A stretch of 64,000 nucleotides of DNA from contig CAJUDE010000037.1 of the NCBI GenBank assembly GCA_910585295.1, positions 1 to 64,000 of the forward strand, read 5' to 3'. Below are positions 15,575 to 23,641 of the stretch, piece after piece. Made by a program: the position numbers and the translations under genes. Position 1 is the stretch's first letter. Each line of letters starts with the position of its first letter. The notes under the pieces were generated by a model that was not told the origin of the DNA, did not search any database, and was given only the letters and a program-made list of their open reading frames with translations. Origin of the DNA: an uncultured Lachnospiraceae bacterium (GTDB taxonomy: Bacteria; Bacillota; Clostridia; Lachnospirales; Lachnospiraceae).

Positions 15575-15865
15575 TTGCTTAGGGATCATAGGGCTTACTT
15601 GTTTTTATCAGGAACTGTGGAAAAAAAGATTATGGGTATCGCTGGTATTATTTAGTTTGGACATGGGAAATTCCCTGATAGTCCTTTTTGTTTTTGGGGA
15701 CGTTGCAAAATTTCAGCAGCCAGCAATCCAAGCCCTATTAATGCCGATTTGCACACGGCTGCAGCTATATTCGTAGGTTGTTTCCATTTGGCATCGCCAT
15801 TCTTTACTGCATAATCGTTATTTTGTGCAGCAGCGCTACTACAGAAGCAGCATTGAAATATCCGC
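15575..15865. other. Intergenic stretch, no firm gene
   Basis: The minus strand is open from 15903 to 15652 and its middle part (NNDYAVKNGDAKWKQPTNIA) looks partly coding, but no ribosome binding site or family supports it. No terminator or promoter stood out. Confidence 0.3.
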
Positions 15866-16177
15866 GTGGAAGCGAAAAATGCGGCTTTCCAAAAAGAGGT
15901 CACACAAGTTGATTCATCCCTGAATCACCTTCCAACATATTCAGGGATGTATGGCGCAGACAAGGCGGTTGCATCTGCGCTTGAAAACTGCAGCAAAGAG
16001 GAGCAGGGATTTGTGTATGGCATTATCCGCCAGAATTTCCTTGTTGAGAACAGCAAATCCATGACGGAGGAAGAACGGCAGGCGAATATCTCGCATGGCA
16101 TGAAAAAAGCAGAATATGCAGCGGGGAACCTTATCCCAGAAGAAAAATTAAGGCATCTATTTGGAAGATACCAATAG
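15866..16177 (+). CDS. Hypothetical protein, possibly 5'-truncated
   Basis: 103 residues from GTG 15866. No ribosome binding site is visible, and an in-frame stop lies 12 bases upstream, so the original start may be lost. The protein is helical and soluble (DKAVASALENCSKEEQGFVY, GIIRQNFLVENSKSMTEEER) and ends KLRHLFGRYQ. The last codons and following hairpin are shared with 8852-8895, showing that two related genes once existed in this region. The family was not recognised. Confidence 0.5.
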   Translation: MEAKNAAFQKEVTQVDSSLNHLPTYSGMYGADKAVASALENCSKEEQGFVYGIIRQNFLVENSKSMTEEERQANISHGMKKAEYAAGNLIPEEKLRHLFGRYQ

Positions 16178-16186
16178 ATGCCTTTA
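16150..16186 (+). terminator. Terminator overlapping the gene end (repeat copy 2)
   Basis: AGGCATCTATT (16151-16161) pairs with AATAGATGCCT (16173-16183), followed by TT. It overlaps the last codons of the 103-residue protein and matches the hairpin at 8852-8895. Confidence 0.7.
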
Positions 16187-16216
16187 CAATTTGGTAAGGG
16201 AACAGCCCAGGCATTT

Positions 16217-17086
16217 TTAGATCGCCCTGTTTTTGCATTTATCTTTGATTTGGCCAAGGACCCCATAAGGTATGCTTAAATTCCCCATCCCAGCCCCAAG
16301 GTGTATGTCAGGTTTATTATCCCCATGGAAATCCGACCCGCCGCTGATAAGCAGCCCAAATTCCTCAGCCAGTTTACGAAACCTCTCTTCGTCCCCTGGA
16401 CGGTTCTTGGAATAGATTGCCTCCAAGCCAGTTAATCCAGCCTCCGCTAGGCTTTTGGTAAATCCATGGAGTTCCCCTTCCTCCATATGGCATAAAACTG
16501 GGTGTGCAAAAAATGCAAGCCCCCCGCCAGTTTGGATTAAGCGGATTGCCTCATAGGGCGTGATTTTCTCACGTGGGACACAGCAGCGGCAGCCGTCTCC
16601 CAGGTATTCACGGAATACCGTTTCCCGATCCTTGACAAACCCATGCTCGACAAGGAATTTGGCAAAATGCGCCCTTGTAATAACACTGTCAGGGTTCTCA
16701 TTATAAAGTGCGTCCATCGTAATGCCAAAGCCTTCCTTCTGCAGGAGCGCAGCCATTTTTTCATTCCGGTTGTCCCGGTTGTCCACAAATTCTTTTAACC
16801 TTTTTAAGAATTCTGGATTCTCCGTATCAATATAGTATCCCAGGATATGGATTTCCATACCATGGTAGTCTGTGGACAGCTCAATGCCAGGCACCAACTC
16901 AAGCCCAAGCTGTTCAGCGGCAGACTGAGCCTTTGCAATGCCGCTGATAGAATCATGGTCAGTTAGCGCAACGGCAGAAAGCCCGCATTTTTTTGCAAGC
17001 CCCATAAGCGCTTCTGGTGTGTAGGTCCCATCCGATTCTGTGGAATGGGCGTGCAAGTCTATTAATTTTTTATCATTATAATCCAT
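16217..17086 (-). CDS. PHP-domain phosphoesterase (YciV/TrpH, RNase AM-like)
   Basis: 289 residues from ATG 17086, chosen because AAAGGGA lies just before it; a GTG at 17107 is possible but lacks this signal. All PHP metal-binding motifs are present in order: DLHAHSTESDGTY (motif I), ALTDHDS (II), PGIELSTDYHGMEIHILGY, RAHFAKFLVEHG, AFFAHPVL (III) and SGSDFHG-type SGGSDFHGDNK (IV). The middle insertion is typical of the YciV family, where members act as 5'-3' exonucleases on short RNA or as 3',5'-nucleoside bisphosphate phosphatases. It stands alone, convergent with the small gene at 15866. Confidence 0.88.
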   Translation of the reverse strand: MDYNDKKLIDLHAHSTESDGTYTPEALMGLAKKCGLSAVALTDHDSISGIAKAQSAAEQLGLELVPGIELSTDYHGMEIHILGYYIDTENPEFLKRLKEFVDNRDNRNEKMAALLQKEGFGITMDALYNENPDSVITRAHFAKFLVEHGFVKDRETVFREYLGDGCRCCVPREKITPYEAIRLIQTGGGLAFFAHPVLCHMEEGELHGFTKSLAEAGLTGLEAIYSKNRPGDEERFRKLAEEFGLLISGGSDFHGDNKPDIHLGAGMGNLSIPYGVLGQIKDKCKNRAI

Positions 17087-17122
17087 AGTATCCCTTTCTA
17101 TTTGCACCCACAGGGCTTACTT

Positions 17123-17161
17123 GCGGCGTTCGCAATATATCCTCATTGCCTGCGGGAATAA
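17123..17161. repeat. Dispersed intergenic repeat, copy C (hairpin deleted)
   Basis: GCGGCGTTCGCAATATATCC is followed directly by TCATTGCCTGCGGGAATAA. Compared with copy A at 12235, the flanks match but the CCGCGC-AA-GCGCGG hairpin and CTGCTTGG segment are missing. Confidence 0.55.
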
Positions 17162-17246
17162 TTTTTTACATTTCATATAGTACCAGAAAAAAATAGGTTT
17201 GGGAAGGATGAATTCGGGGAAAATTTAAAAATAACTGGAAAAATCC

Positions 17247-17276
17247 TTGACATAAGGGCATGAAGCATGGTAAAGT
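17247..17276 (+). promoter_or_regulatory. Promoter of the infC operon
   Basis: TTGACA at 17247-17252, a spacer of 17-18, and a TAAAGT-like -10 at 17271-17276. It leaves an untranslated leader of about 350 bases before infC. Confidence 0.65.
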
Positions 17277-17284
17277 AACAGAGT

Positions 17285-17466
17285 TGTAAGTAAAAGAAAG
17301 TAGAGTATCCACTCTCACCGTAGCACAATTGGGTGACTAATGGTTCATATTTGAAGAAATCCGTTTGTTTCTATCGGAAAATGGCGTCTGCCAGGTAGGA
17401 TAGAGTGATAGGTTACAAAAGCGGTTAAGTTCAATATAGTGGATAGTCTGCCTATCCACTTTTTGC
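17285..17466 (+). promoter_or_regulatory. infC leader attenuator (L20-leader-like)
   Basis: AGTGGATAG (17438-17446), a 5-base loop, CTATCCACT (17452-17460) and TTTT make a rho-independent terminator inside the leader. An upstream TATCCACT (17306-17313) is identical to part of the terminator's right arm, so it can capture the left arm instead and act as antiterminator. In Firmicutes the infC-rpmI-rplT leader is controlled by ribosomal protein L20 through such a switch; that L20 is the effector here is inferred from position and design. Confidence 0.65.
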
Positions 17467-17633
17467 TTTGTAAAGATTTATAAGGCAAATAAGCTGCATA
17501 CCCATGTAGATGGGAAACTATTGCATGGCCGTGCTTAGCGCAGTAAATGAACAGCCCTTCATAACTATGGGGATGAGGGGGAGGCGGGGAACCCCCGCAA
17601 TGTTCTAAGATTAATATTTGGAGGTGCAAGACC

Positions 17634-18140
17634 ATTAGTGAGTTAATGATTAATGAACAAATCAAAGACAAGGAAGTTCGTCTAATCGGGGAAGGCGGGG
17701 AGCAGCTTGGTATTATGCCGGCAAGGGAAGCAATGAAAATTGCCCAGGAAGCAGAACTGGATCTAGTAAAGATAGCCCCTACGGCAAAGCCGCCTGTATG
17801 TAAGATTATCGATTACGGGAAGTACAAATATGAACTGGTAAGGAAAGAAAAGGAAGCAAAGAAAAAGCAGAAAACGGTTGAGATTAAAGAAATCCGTTTG
17901 TCACCTAATATTGAAGCGAATGATTTAAATACGAAGATTAACGCAGCTAAAAAATTTATCTCAAAAGGCAATAAAGTAAAAATCACCTTGCGTTTCCGAG
18001 GCAGGGAGATGGCACATATGCAGAGCAGCAAGCATATTTTGGATGATTTTGCAGAGCATTTAGCAGATGTCGCTACAGTGGAGAAAGCCCCTAAGCTGGA
18101 AGGCAGGAGCATTAGCATTGTATTGACTGAGAAGAAATAA
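17634..18140 (+). CDS. infC: Translation initiation factor IF-3, probable ATT start
   Basis: 168 residues. GGAGGTG (17620-17626) has ideal spacing (7 bases) to ATT at 17634, giving (M)SELMINEQIKDKEVRLIG. ATG 17646 is in frame but 19 bases from that site. Other Firmicutes also start infC with AUU, which lets IF3 repress its own synthesis by rejecting non-standard start codons. IF3 binds the 30S subunit and proofreads the initiator tRNA and start codon. Both domains are present: the N-terminal part with GGEQLGIMPAREAMKIAQEA and the C-terminal part with KITLRFRGREMAH. First gene of the infC-rpmI-rplT operon behind the attenuator. Confidence 0.93.
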   Translation: MSELMINEQIKDKEVRLIGEGGEQLGIMPAREAMKIAQEAELDLVKIAPTAKPPVCKIIDYGKYKYELVRKEKEAKKKQKTVEIKEIRLSPNIEANDLNTKINAAKKFISKGNKVKITLRFRGREMAHMQSSKHILDDFAEHLADVATVEKAPKLEGRSISIVLTEKK

Positions 18141-18164
18141 CTGGAAGTTAAGGAGGAACGAAAA

Positions 18165-18362
18165 ATGCCAAAAATGAAAACATGTAGAGCAGCAGCGAAA
18201 CGTTTTAAAAAGACAGGTACTGGAAAGTTAAGGAGGAATAAAGCTTACAAAAGCCATATTTTGACAAAGAAGTCCCCTAAGAGGAAGAGGAACCTTCGTA
18301 AGCCTGCAATTACTGATGCTACAAATGTTAAGAATATGAAAAAGATTTTACCATATTTGTAA
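18165..18362 (+). CDS. rpmI: 50S ribosomal protein L35
   Basis: 65 residues, full length. The family signature MPKMKTCRAAAKRFKKTGTG and the basic stretch HILTKKSPKRKRNLRK are clear. It is a late-assembling 50S protein. AAGGAGG precedes the start. It lies 24 bases after infC and 24 before rplT, in the conserved infC-rpmI-rplT order. No oddities seen. Confidence 0.97.
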   Translation: MPKMKTCRAAAKRFKKTGTGKLRRNKAYKSHILTKKSPKRKRNLRKPAITDATNVKNMKKILPYL

Positions 18363-18386
18363 GAATAAGTTAAGGAGGAAAGAAAC

Positions 18387-18743
18387 ATGGCAAGAATTAA
18401 GGGCGGCATGGCTGCCAGAAGAAAACATAATAGAGTATTGAAACTGGCAAAGGGCTACAGAGGGGCGCGTTCTAAGCAGTACCGTGTGGCAAAGCAGTCT
18501 GTTATGAGGGCATTGACAAGCGCTTATGCAGGCAGGAAAGAAAGGAAAAGGCAGTTCCGCCAGTTATGGATTGCCCGTATCAATGCGGCAGCAAGGATCA
18601 ACGGCATTTCTTACAGCCAGTTTATGCATGGGCTGAAGCTGGCAGGCGTGGAAGTGAACCGCAAAATGTTGGCTGAAATGGCAGTGAATGATGCAGAAGG
18701 TTTCGCAACCTTGGCAGAATTGGCAAAAAGCAAAGTGGCATAA
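18387..18743 (+). CDS. rplT: 50S ribosomal protein L20
   Basis: 118 residues, full length, with AAGGAGG before the start. The typical opening MARIKGGMAARRKHNRVLKL and the central RKERKRQFRQLWIARINAAA are present. L20 binds 23S rRNA early in assembly and, in Firmicutes, can bind its own mRNA leader to cause attenuation; the leader structure at 17285-17466 fits this. Last gene of the operon; no separate terminator was found before the rpsO promoter. Confidence 0.97.
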   Translation: MARIKGGMAARRKHNRVLKLAKGYRGARSKQYRVAKQSVMRALTSAYAGRKERKRQFRQLWIARINAAARINGISYSQFMHGLKLAGVEVNRKMLAEMAVNDAEGFATLAELAKSKVA

Positions 18744-18751
18744 GTAAATTC

Positions 18752-18780
18752 TTTACAAGAGCCGCCGACTGTGCTATAAT
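18752..18780 (+). promoter_or_regulatory. Promoter of rpsO
   Basis: TTTACA at 18752-18757, a 17-base spacer and a perfect TATAAT at 18775-18780. Confidence 0.85.
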
Positions 18781-18786
18781 GGCAGA

Positions 18787-18910
18787 CGGCAGGTTTCTAA
18801 GGAACATGCCAACACCATGAGGAGCCCGTATTCGGTAACCGGACGCTCCGGCCGTTACTTAATACCTCGTATTGTTGGGCGATAATAATAGTTGAGGAGG
18901 TTGTCATAAG
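18787..18910 (+). promoter_or_regulatory. rpsO 5' leader, possible S15 autoregulatory RNA
   Basis: About 120 untranslated bases precede rpsO. They contain a stem-rich part (GGAGCCCGTATTCGG, ACCGGACGCTCC) and a GGGCGAT just before the ribosome binding site. In several bacterial groups S15 binds folded rpsO leaders to block its own translation. The position and folding potential fit, but no specific S15 site was identified. Confidence 0.45.
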
Positions 18911-19177
18911 ATGATAGCAAAAGAAAAGAAGCAGGCAATTATAGCAGAATACGCAAGGACGCCAGGGGATACTGGTTCACCTGAAGTTCAGGTTGCAATC
19001 CTTACAGCAAGGATTCAGGAATTGACAGACCATTTAAAAGAGCATCCGAAGGACCATCATTCCAGGCGCGGGCTTTTAAAGATGGTAGGCCAGAGGCGTG
19101 GCATGCTTGATTACTTGAAGAAATCTGATATTGCAAGGTATCGTAACTTAATTGAACGTTTAGGAATCAGAAAATAG
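18911..19177 (+). CDS. rpsO: 30S ribosomal protein S15
   Basis: 88 residues, full length. Signature parts: TGSPEVQVAILTARIQELTD, HLKEHPKDHHSRRGLLKMVG and QRRGMLDYLKKSDIARY, covering the 16S rRNA binding helices. The start has GAGGAGG upstream. It has its own promoter (18752) and leader, and is followed by pnp, the common rpsO-pnp order. A hairpin after the stop probably limits read-through into pnp. Confidence 0.97.
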   Translation: MIAKEKKQAIIAEYARTPGDTGSPEVQVAILTARIQELTDHLKEHPKDHHSRRGLLKMVGQRRGMLDYLKKSDIARYRNLIERLGIRK

Positions 19178-19186
19178 TCCTTTTCT

Positions 19187-19216
19187 AGAAATAGAGCGGT
19201 TTTCCGCTCTATTTCT
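19187..19216 (+). terminator. Hairpin after rpsO
   Basis: AGAAATAGAGCGG (19187-19199) and CCGCTCTATTTCT (19204-19216) form a 13-bp stem with a 4-base loop. The T-run after it is poor, so it may act as terminator or as an mRNA-stabilising end. Confidence 0.65.
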
Positions 19217-19271
19217 AATGTTATAGCCATTTGGGCATAGGGTAAGGAAGTACTATTTTTATGGAACATAT

Positions 19272-19348
19272 AGCAGAAGGAAGTCCCGAGACCACTGAGC
19301 TGCATATAAGGGCTTATATACAGCTCAGTAGTTTCGGCATCTTCTGCT
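19272..19348 (+). promoter_or_regulatory. Long stem-loop in the pnp leader
   Basis: AGCAGAAG (19272-19279) pairs with CTTCTGCT (19341-19348), CGAGAC pairs with GTTTCG, and ACTGAGCTG plus ATATAAG pair with CTTATAT plus CAGCTCAGT, giving a nearly continuous stem of about 32 bp. It ends 29 bases before the pnp start. In E. coli a similar leader duplex is cut by RNase III and then used for PNPase self-control; the same design is inferred here. Confidence 0.7.
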
Positions 19349-19377
19349 TTATATCAATCATAAAGGAGAAATGAACT

Positions 19378-21468
19378 ATGTTTAAACAATTTACCATGGA
19401 ATTGGCAGGCAGGACACTCAAGGTAGATATAGGGAGAGTTGCAGCCCAGGCAAATGGCGCAGCTTTTATGCATTATGGGGACACTGTTGTTTTGTGTACT
19501 GCGACAGCGTCAGACAAACCCAGGGAAGGGATAGATTTCTTCCCATTAAGCGTGGAATATGAAGAAAAACTGTATTCTGTTGGGAAAATCCCAGGAGGGT
19601 TTAATAAGAGGGAAGGAAAGGCGTCTGAAAATGCCATTTTAACCTCCCGTGTGATAGACCGCCCTATGCGCCCCCTGTTTCCAAAGGATTATAGGAATGA
19701 TGTGACATTAAATAACTTGGTTATGAGCGTAGACCCCCAATGCCGCCCAGAATTGGTTGCGATGCTTGGCTCTGCAATTGCAACCAGCATTTCAGATATT
19801 CCATTTGCAGGCCCATGCGCAACAACCCAAATTGGCATGGTAGATGGGGAATTTATTGTCAACCCTTCCCAGGAGCAGTGGAAGAATGGGGATTTGAACC
19901 TGACAGTGGCATCCACAAGTGAGAAAGTAATTATGATTGAAGCTGGCGCCAATGAGGTTCCAGAGGATAAAATGATTGAGGCAATTTATAAAGCCCATGG
20001 CATTAATCAAGAGATTATCGCCTTTATCAATGAAATAACTGCAGAAGTAGGCAAGCCAAAACATGAATACACAAGCTGTGCCGTGCCAGAAGAGTTATTT
20101 GCAGCCATCAAAGAACTGGTGCCGCCAGAGAAGATGGAAGAAGCTGTATTCACTGATGTGAAGCAGGTCCGTGAAGAAAACATTCGGGGCATTACAGAAC
20201 AATTGGAAGAAGCATTTGCTGAAAATGAAGCATGGCTGGAAGTGTTAGGGGAAGCAATCTACCAGTACCAAAAGAAGACGGTACGGAAAATGATCCTAAA
20301 AGACCACAAAAGGCCAGATGGGCGTGCAATTGACCAGATCCGTCCGTTGGCGGCTGAGATAGATTTAATTCCACGCGTCCATGGTTCCGCCATGTTTACC
20401 CGTGGGCAGACGCAAATCTGCGATGTGGTGACCCTTGCGCCTTTATCTGAGGTTCAGCGAATTGATGGGCTGGATGAAAATGAAGTAAACAAACGCTATA
20501 TGCACCATTATAATTTCCCCTCTTATTCCGTAGGGGAGACAAAACCCAGCAGGGGCCCTGGACGTCGTGAAATTGGGCATGGGGCGCTGGCAGAACGCGC
20601 CTTGATCCCAGTGCTTCCCACAGAAGAGGAGTTCCCCTATGCAATCCGTGCAGTTTCAGAAACTTTTGAGTCCAATGGATCCACTTCCATGGCGTCTACC
20701 TGCGCTTCCTGCATGGCATTGATGGCTGCAGGCGTGCCGATTAAGAAAATGGTGGCAGGGATTTCCTGCGGCCTTGTAACTGGTGAGTCAGATGACGATT
20801 ATATTGTATTGACGGATATCCAGGGATTGGAAGACTTTTTCGGCGATATGGATTTTAAAGTGACTGGAACCCATGAAGGCATTACCGCAATCCAGATGGA
20901 CATTAAAATCCATGGGCTGACCAGGCCTATTGTGGAAGAGGCTATCCGGCGTACAAAAGAAGCAAGGCTGTTTATTATGGACGAGGTTATGTCCAAAGCA
21001 ATTGCAAAGCCACGGGAAGAAGTAGGGGAATATGCCCCGAAGATTGTCCAAATCCAGATAGACCCAGCAAAAATTGGCGATGTGGTTGGGCAGCGTGGAA
21101 AAACAATCAATGCAATTATCGAACAAACGGGTGTGAAAATAGACATCAGCGACGAAGGGTCTGTGTCTGTCTGTGGCACCGAGCGGGATATGATGGACAA
21201 GGCCGTAGAACTGATAAAGATTATTACCACAGATTTTGAGGCAGGGCAGATATTTATCGGCAAAGTTATCAGCATTAAAGAATTTGGCGCATTTCTGGAA
21301 TTTGCCCCTGGGAAAGAAGGGATGGTACACATTTCTAAGATTTCCAAGGAACGGGTCAACCGGGTGGAGGATGTTCTGACTTTGGGAGATGTTGTGAAAG
21401 TTGTCTGCCTTGGTAAAGACAAGATGGGAAGGATCAGCTTCTCCATAAAAGATGTGCCGAAAAAATAG
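19378..21468 (+). CDS. pnp: Polyribonucleotide nucleotidyltransferase (PNPase)
   Basis: 696 residues, normal length. Degrades RNA from the 3' end by phosphorolysis, as a trimer, in mRNA turnover. Two RNase PH-like cores: residues 1-220 (GIDFFPLSVEYEEKLYSVGK) and about 310-545. The second contains the catalytic FFGDMDFKVTGT and GRREIGHGALAERAL. The KH domain follows at about 555-610 (KIGDVVGQRGKTINAI, with GxxG as GQRG), then the S1 domain at about 622-693 (GKVISIKEFGAFLEF). AAAGGAG lies before the start. A leader hairpin at 19272 and a terminator at 21498 frame the transcript. Confidence 0.98.
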   Translation: MFKQFTMELAGRTLKVDIGRVAAQANGAAFMHYGDTVVLCTATASDKPREGIDFFPLSVEYEEKLYSVGKIPGGFNKREGKASENAILTSRVIDRPMRPLFPKDYRNDVTLNNLVMSVDPQCRPELVAMLGSAIATSISDIPFAGPCATTQIGMVDGEFIVNPSQEQWKNGDLNLTVASTSEKVIMIEAGANEVPEDKMIEAIYKAHGINQEIIAFINEITAEVGKPKHEYTSCAVPEELFAAIKELVPPEKMEEAVFTDVKQVREENIRGITEQLEEAFAENEAWLEVLGEAIYQYQKKTVRKMILKDHKRPDGRAIDQIRPLAAEIDLIPRVHGSAMFTRGQTQICDVVTLAPLSEVQRIDGLDENEVNKRYMHHYNFPSYSVGETKPSRGPGRREIGHGALAERALIPVLPTEEEFPYAIRAVSETFESNGSTSMASTCASCMALMAAGVPIKKMVAGISCGLVTGESDDDYIVLTDIQGLEDFFGDMDFKVTGTHEGITAIQMDIKIHGLTRPIVEEAIRRTKEARLFIMDEVMSKAIAKPREEVGEYAPKIVQIQIDPAKIGDVVGQRGKTINAIIEQTGVKIDISDEGSVSVCGTERDMMDKAVELIKIITTDFEAGQIFIGKVISIKEFGAFLEFAPGKEGMVHISKISKERVNRVEDVLTLGDVVKVVCLGKDKMGRISFSIKDVPKK

Positions 21469-21497
21469 AACGGTTAAACCTTAGCTTTTTAGAATTC

Positions 21498-21535
21498 AAA
21501 TACAGCCCTTACCAAATAATGGTGGGGCTGTATTT
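21498..21535 (+). terminator. Rho-independent terminator of pnp
   Basis: AAATACAGCCC (21498-21508) pairs with GGGCTGTATTTT (21524-21535). Confidence 0.85.
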
Positions 21536-21716
21536 TGGGTTCAGGATAGAATTATTTTATTCCCCAAAAGAACTGTAGAATATTTTGGAAATGTGTGGTA
21601 AGATAGAGCCGACAGTGGAAAAGGAGGAAGTTAAATACCCTGCAGAAATAAAATACCGAAAACAGGCAATCATATAGATAGAATCCGCTGGATGCAGTAT
21701 GACATGGGAGGGAAAT

Positions 21717-23633
21717 ATGGGAAAAGAAGATTACGGCAAAGCATTTAAATTAGGAAAAAAAGATTACCAGACACGGATGCTCCATGGGGAGAGGCCAATT
21801 TTGCAGGTTTTGGACGATATTCTGCCAGAGAGAGGGTCTTACTCTGAGGTGCCTCTTGGGCTGGTCCAGATTCCCATAGAGCAGATTGTAGGGACTAAGA
21901 CATTTGGCAGAAGCAGCTCATTTGCTGGAAATTTCATGCCGATACTGCGGGAAGACACAGAATTTGCCTCCAAATGGATAAAGCTGCTAGATGCACATTT
22001 GGAAGAAGGGATCCGTGATCCCGTTAAGGCTTATGAATATATGCATAAATTTTATGTAGTGGAAGGGAATAAGCGGGTCAGCGTAATGAAATATGTAGGG
22101 GCCGTCTCCATTGCAGGGAACGTCACCCGCATTGTCCCAAAACAAAGTGGAGACAAAGAAAATAAGCTTTACTATGAATTCCTGGATTTTTACCGGGTTG
22201 CCCCCATCAATTATATTAATTTTACTCAGTTAGGGAGCTTTGCAAAATTACAGGAAGCAGTGGGAAAAGAGCCAGAAGAGGCCTGGACAGAAGAGGAATT
22301 GTTGAAATTCAGTTCTATCTATACCAGGTTCAGCGCGGAATACCGTGCAAGGGGCGGCAATAAGCTTAAGACATCCATTGGGGACGCATTCCTTTCCTTT
22401 ATTACTTTATATGGCTATGAAGCAATTGATGAAAAGACCACAAGCGAGCTGCAGAATTTAATTGCAAAGAGTTGGGAAGAATTTGTGCTGTTAGGGGAGG
22501 AATCAGAAATTGAGCTGAAAATGAAGCCAAACCAGAAGAAAAAGTCCTTGCTTGACATTTTGCTCCCGTCAGCCCCAGCCACCAAAAAATTAAATATTGC
22601 TTTTATATATGAAAAGACCCCAGGAACCTCTGCCTGGACATATGCCCATGAACTGGGCAGGCTCCATTTGGAACAGACATTCCATGAAGAGGTACATACG
22701 GCCTGTTATGAAAACGGGACGATGGAAAATATAGACGCGCTGCTTGAAGACGCCATAAATTCAGGATGCGATTTAATTTTCACGACAACGCCGCCCTTTG
22801 CACAGGCCAGTGTGAAGGCGGCAATTGCAAATCCAAAAGTCCGTATTTTAAACTGCTCCCTAAACACGTCCCATCGCTACATCAGGACATATTACGCCAG
22901 GATGTATGAGGCGAAATTTTTAATGGGCGCAATTGCTGGGGCAATGGCAGAAAATAACCGGCTGACCTATATTGGGGATTACCCAATTTATGGCAATATA
23001 GCCAACGTCAATGCCTTTGCCCTGGGGGCAAAGATGATAAACCCACGCGCAAGGGTTTATCTGGAATGGTCCTCCAAAAAAGAACTGGATATTGAGGAAT
23101 GCATCAAAGAAAACGGCTCTTCCTGCGTTTCAGGGAGGGATATGGTAATCCCAGAGGAAGCCTCTAGGTTTTTTGGCCTATACCATATGAGCGATGGCCA
23201 TCCAAGGAATTTTGCAATGCCGCTGTGGCATTGGGGGAATTTTTATGAGCAGTTGATTTGGGCGATCATGGATGGGACATGGAAATATGACGACGACCCT
23301 TCCGCCAAAAAAGCAATCAATTATTGGTGGGGGATGTCGGAAGGGGTAATAGACGTGGTATTTTCCAAATACCTGCCGATTGGGCTGAAACGTTTAGCTG
23401 GGCTTTTGAAGGCGTCCATCAGCGCGGATTTGTTCAACCCATTTTCTGGCGTCTTATATTCCCAGAAGGGGGCGGTGTCGGAAGACCCTGATTATATCCT
23501 TTCCCCAGAGGAAATTATGACAATGGACTGGCTGGCAGAGAATATTATCGGGGAAATCCCCAAAAAGGAAGAACTAAAAGAGCAGGCAAAGCCTGTCATG
23601 AAACAGCAGGGCATAAAAGAACAGGAAGGTTAA
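21717..23633 (+). CDS. Cytoplasmic ParB-like/BMP (PnrA-like) two-domain protein
   Basis: 638 residues from ATG 21717, preferred because GGGAGGG lies at 21706-21712; ATG 21699 is also in frame. There is no signal peptide. Residues 30-160 resemble a ParB/Srx-type region: VPLGLVQIPIEQIVGTKT, then FYVVEGNKRVSVMKYVGAVS, the latter like the ParB E-G-x-x-R motif. Residues 290-590 resemble a BMP/PnrA-type nucleoside-binding domain: IAFIYEKTPGTSAWTYAHEL, CDLIFTTTPPF and ARMYEAKFLMGAIAGAMAE. Normal BMP proteins are exported lipoproteins feeding a nucleoside transporter; this one must sense its ligand inside the cell. The next gene starts 8 bases later. Confidence 0.75.
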   Translation: MGKEDYGKAFKLGKKDYQTRMLHGERPILQVLDDILPERGSYSEVPLGLVQIPIEQIVGTKTFGRSSSFAGNFMPILREDTEFASKWIKLLDAHLEEGIRDPVKAYEYMHKFYVVEGNKRVSVMKYVGAVSIAGNVTRIVPKQSGDKENKLYYEFLDFYRVAPINYINFTQLGSFAKLQEAVGKEPEEAWTEEELLKFSSIYTRFSAEYRARGGNKLKTSIGDAFLSFITLYGYEAIDEKTTSELQNLIAKSWEEFVLLGEESEIELKMKPNQKKKSLLDILLPSAPATKKLNIAFIYEKTPGTSAWTYAHELGRLHLEQTFHEEVHTACYENGTMENIDALLEDAINSGCDLIFTTTPPFAQASVKAAIANPKVRILNCSLNTSHRYIRTYYARMYEAKFLMGAIAGAMAENNRLTYIGDYPIYGNIANVNAFALGAKMINPRARVYLEWSSKKELDIEECIKENGSSCVSGRDMVIPEEASRFFGLYHMSDGHPRNFAMPLWHWGNFYEQLIWAIMDGTWKYDDDPSAKKAINYWWGMSEGVIDVVFSKYLPIGLKRLAGLLKASISADLFNPFSGVLYSQKGAVSEDPDYILSPEEIMTMDWLAENIIGEIPKKEELKEQAKPVMKQQGIKEQEG

Positions 23634-23641
23634 TATACAAA

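Noticed and set aside
15652..15903. 83-codon minus-strand frame resembling a small secreted peptide with a hydrophobic helix
   Set aside because: Considered as a bacteriocin precursor, but no ribosome binding site, leader motif or partner genes support it.
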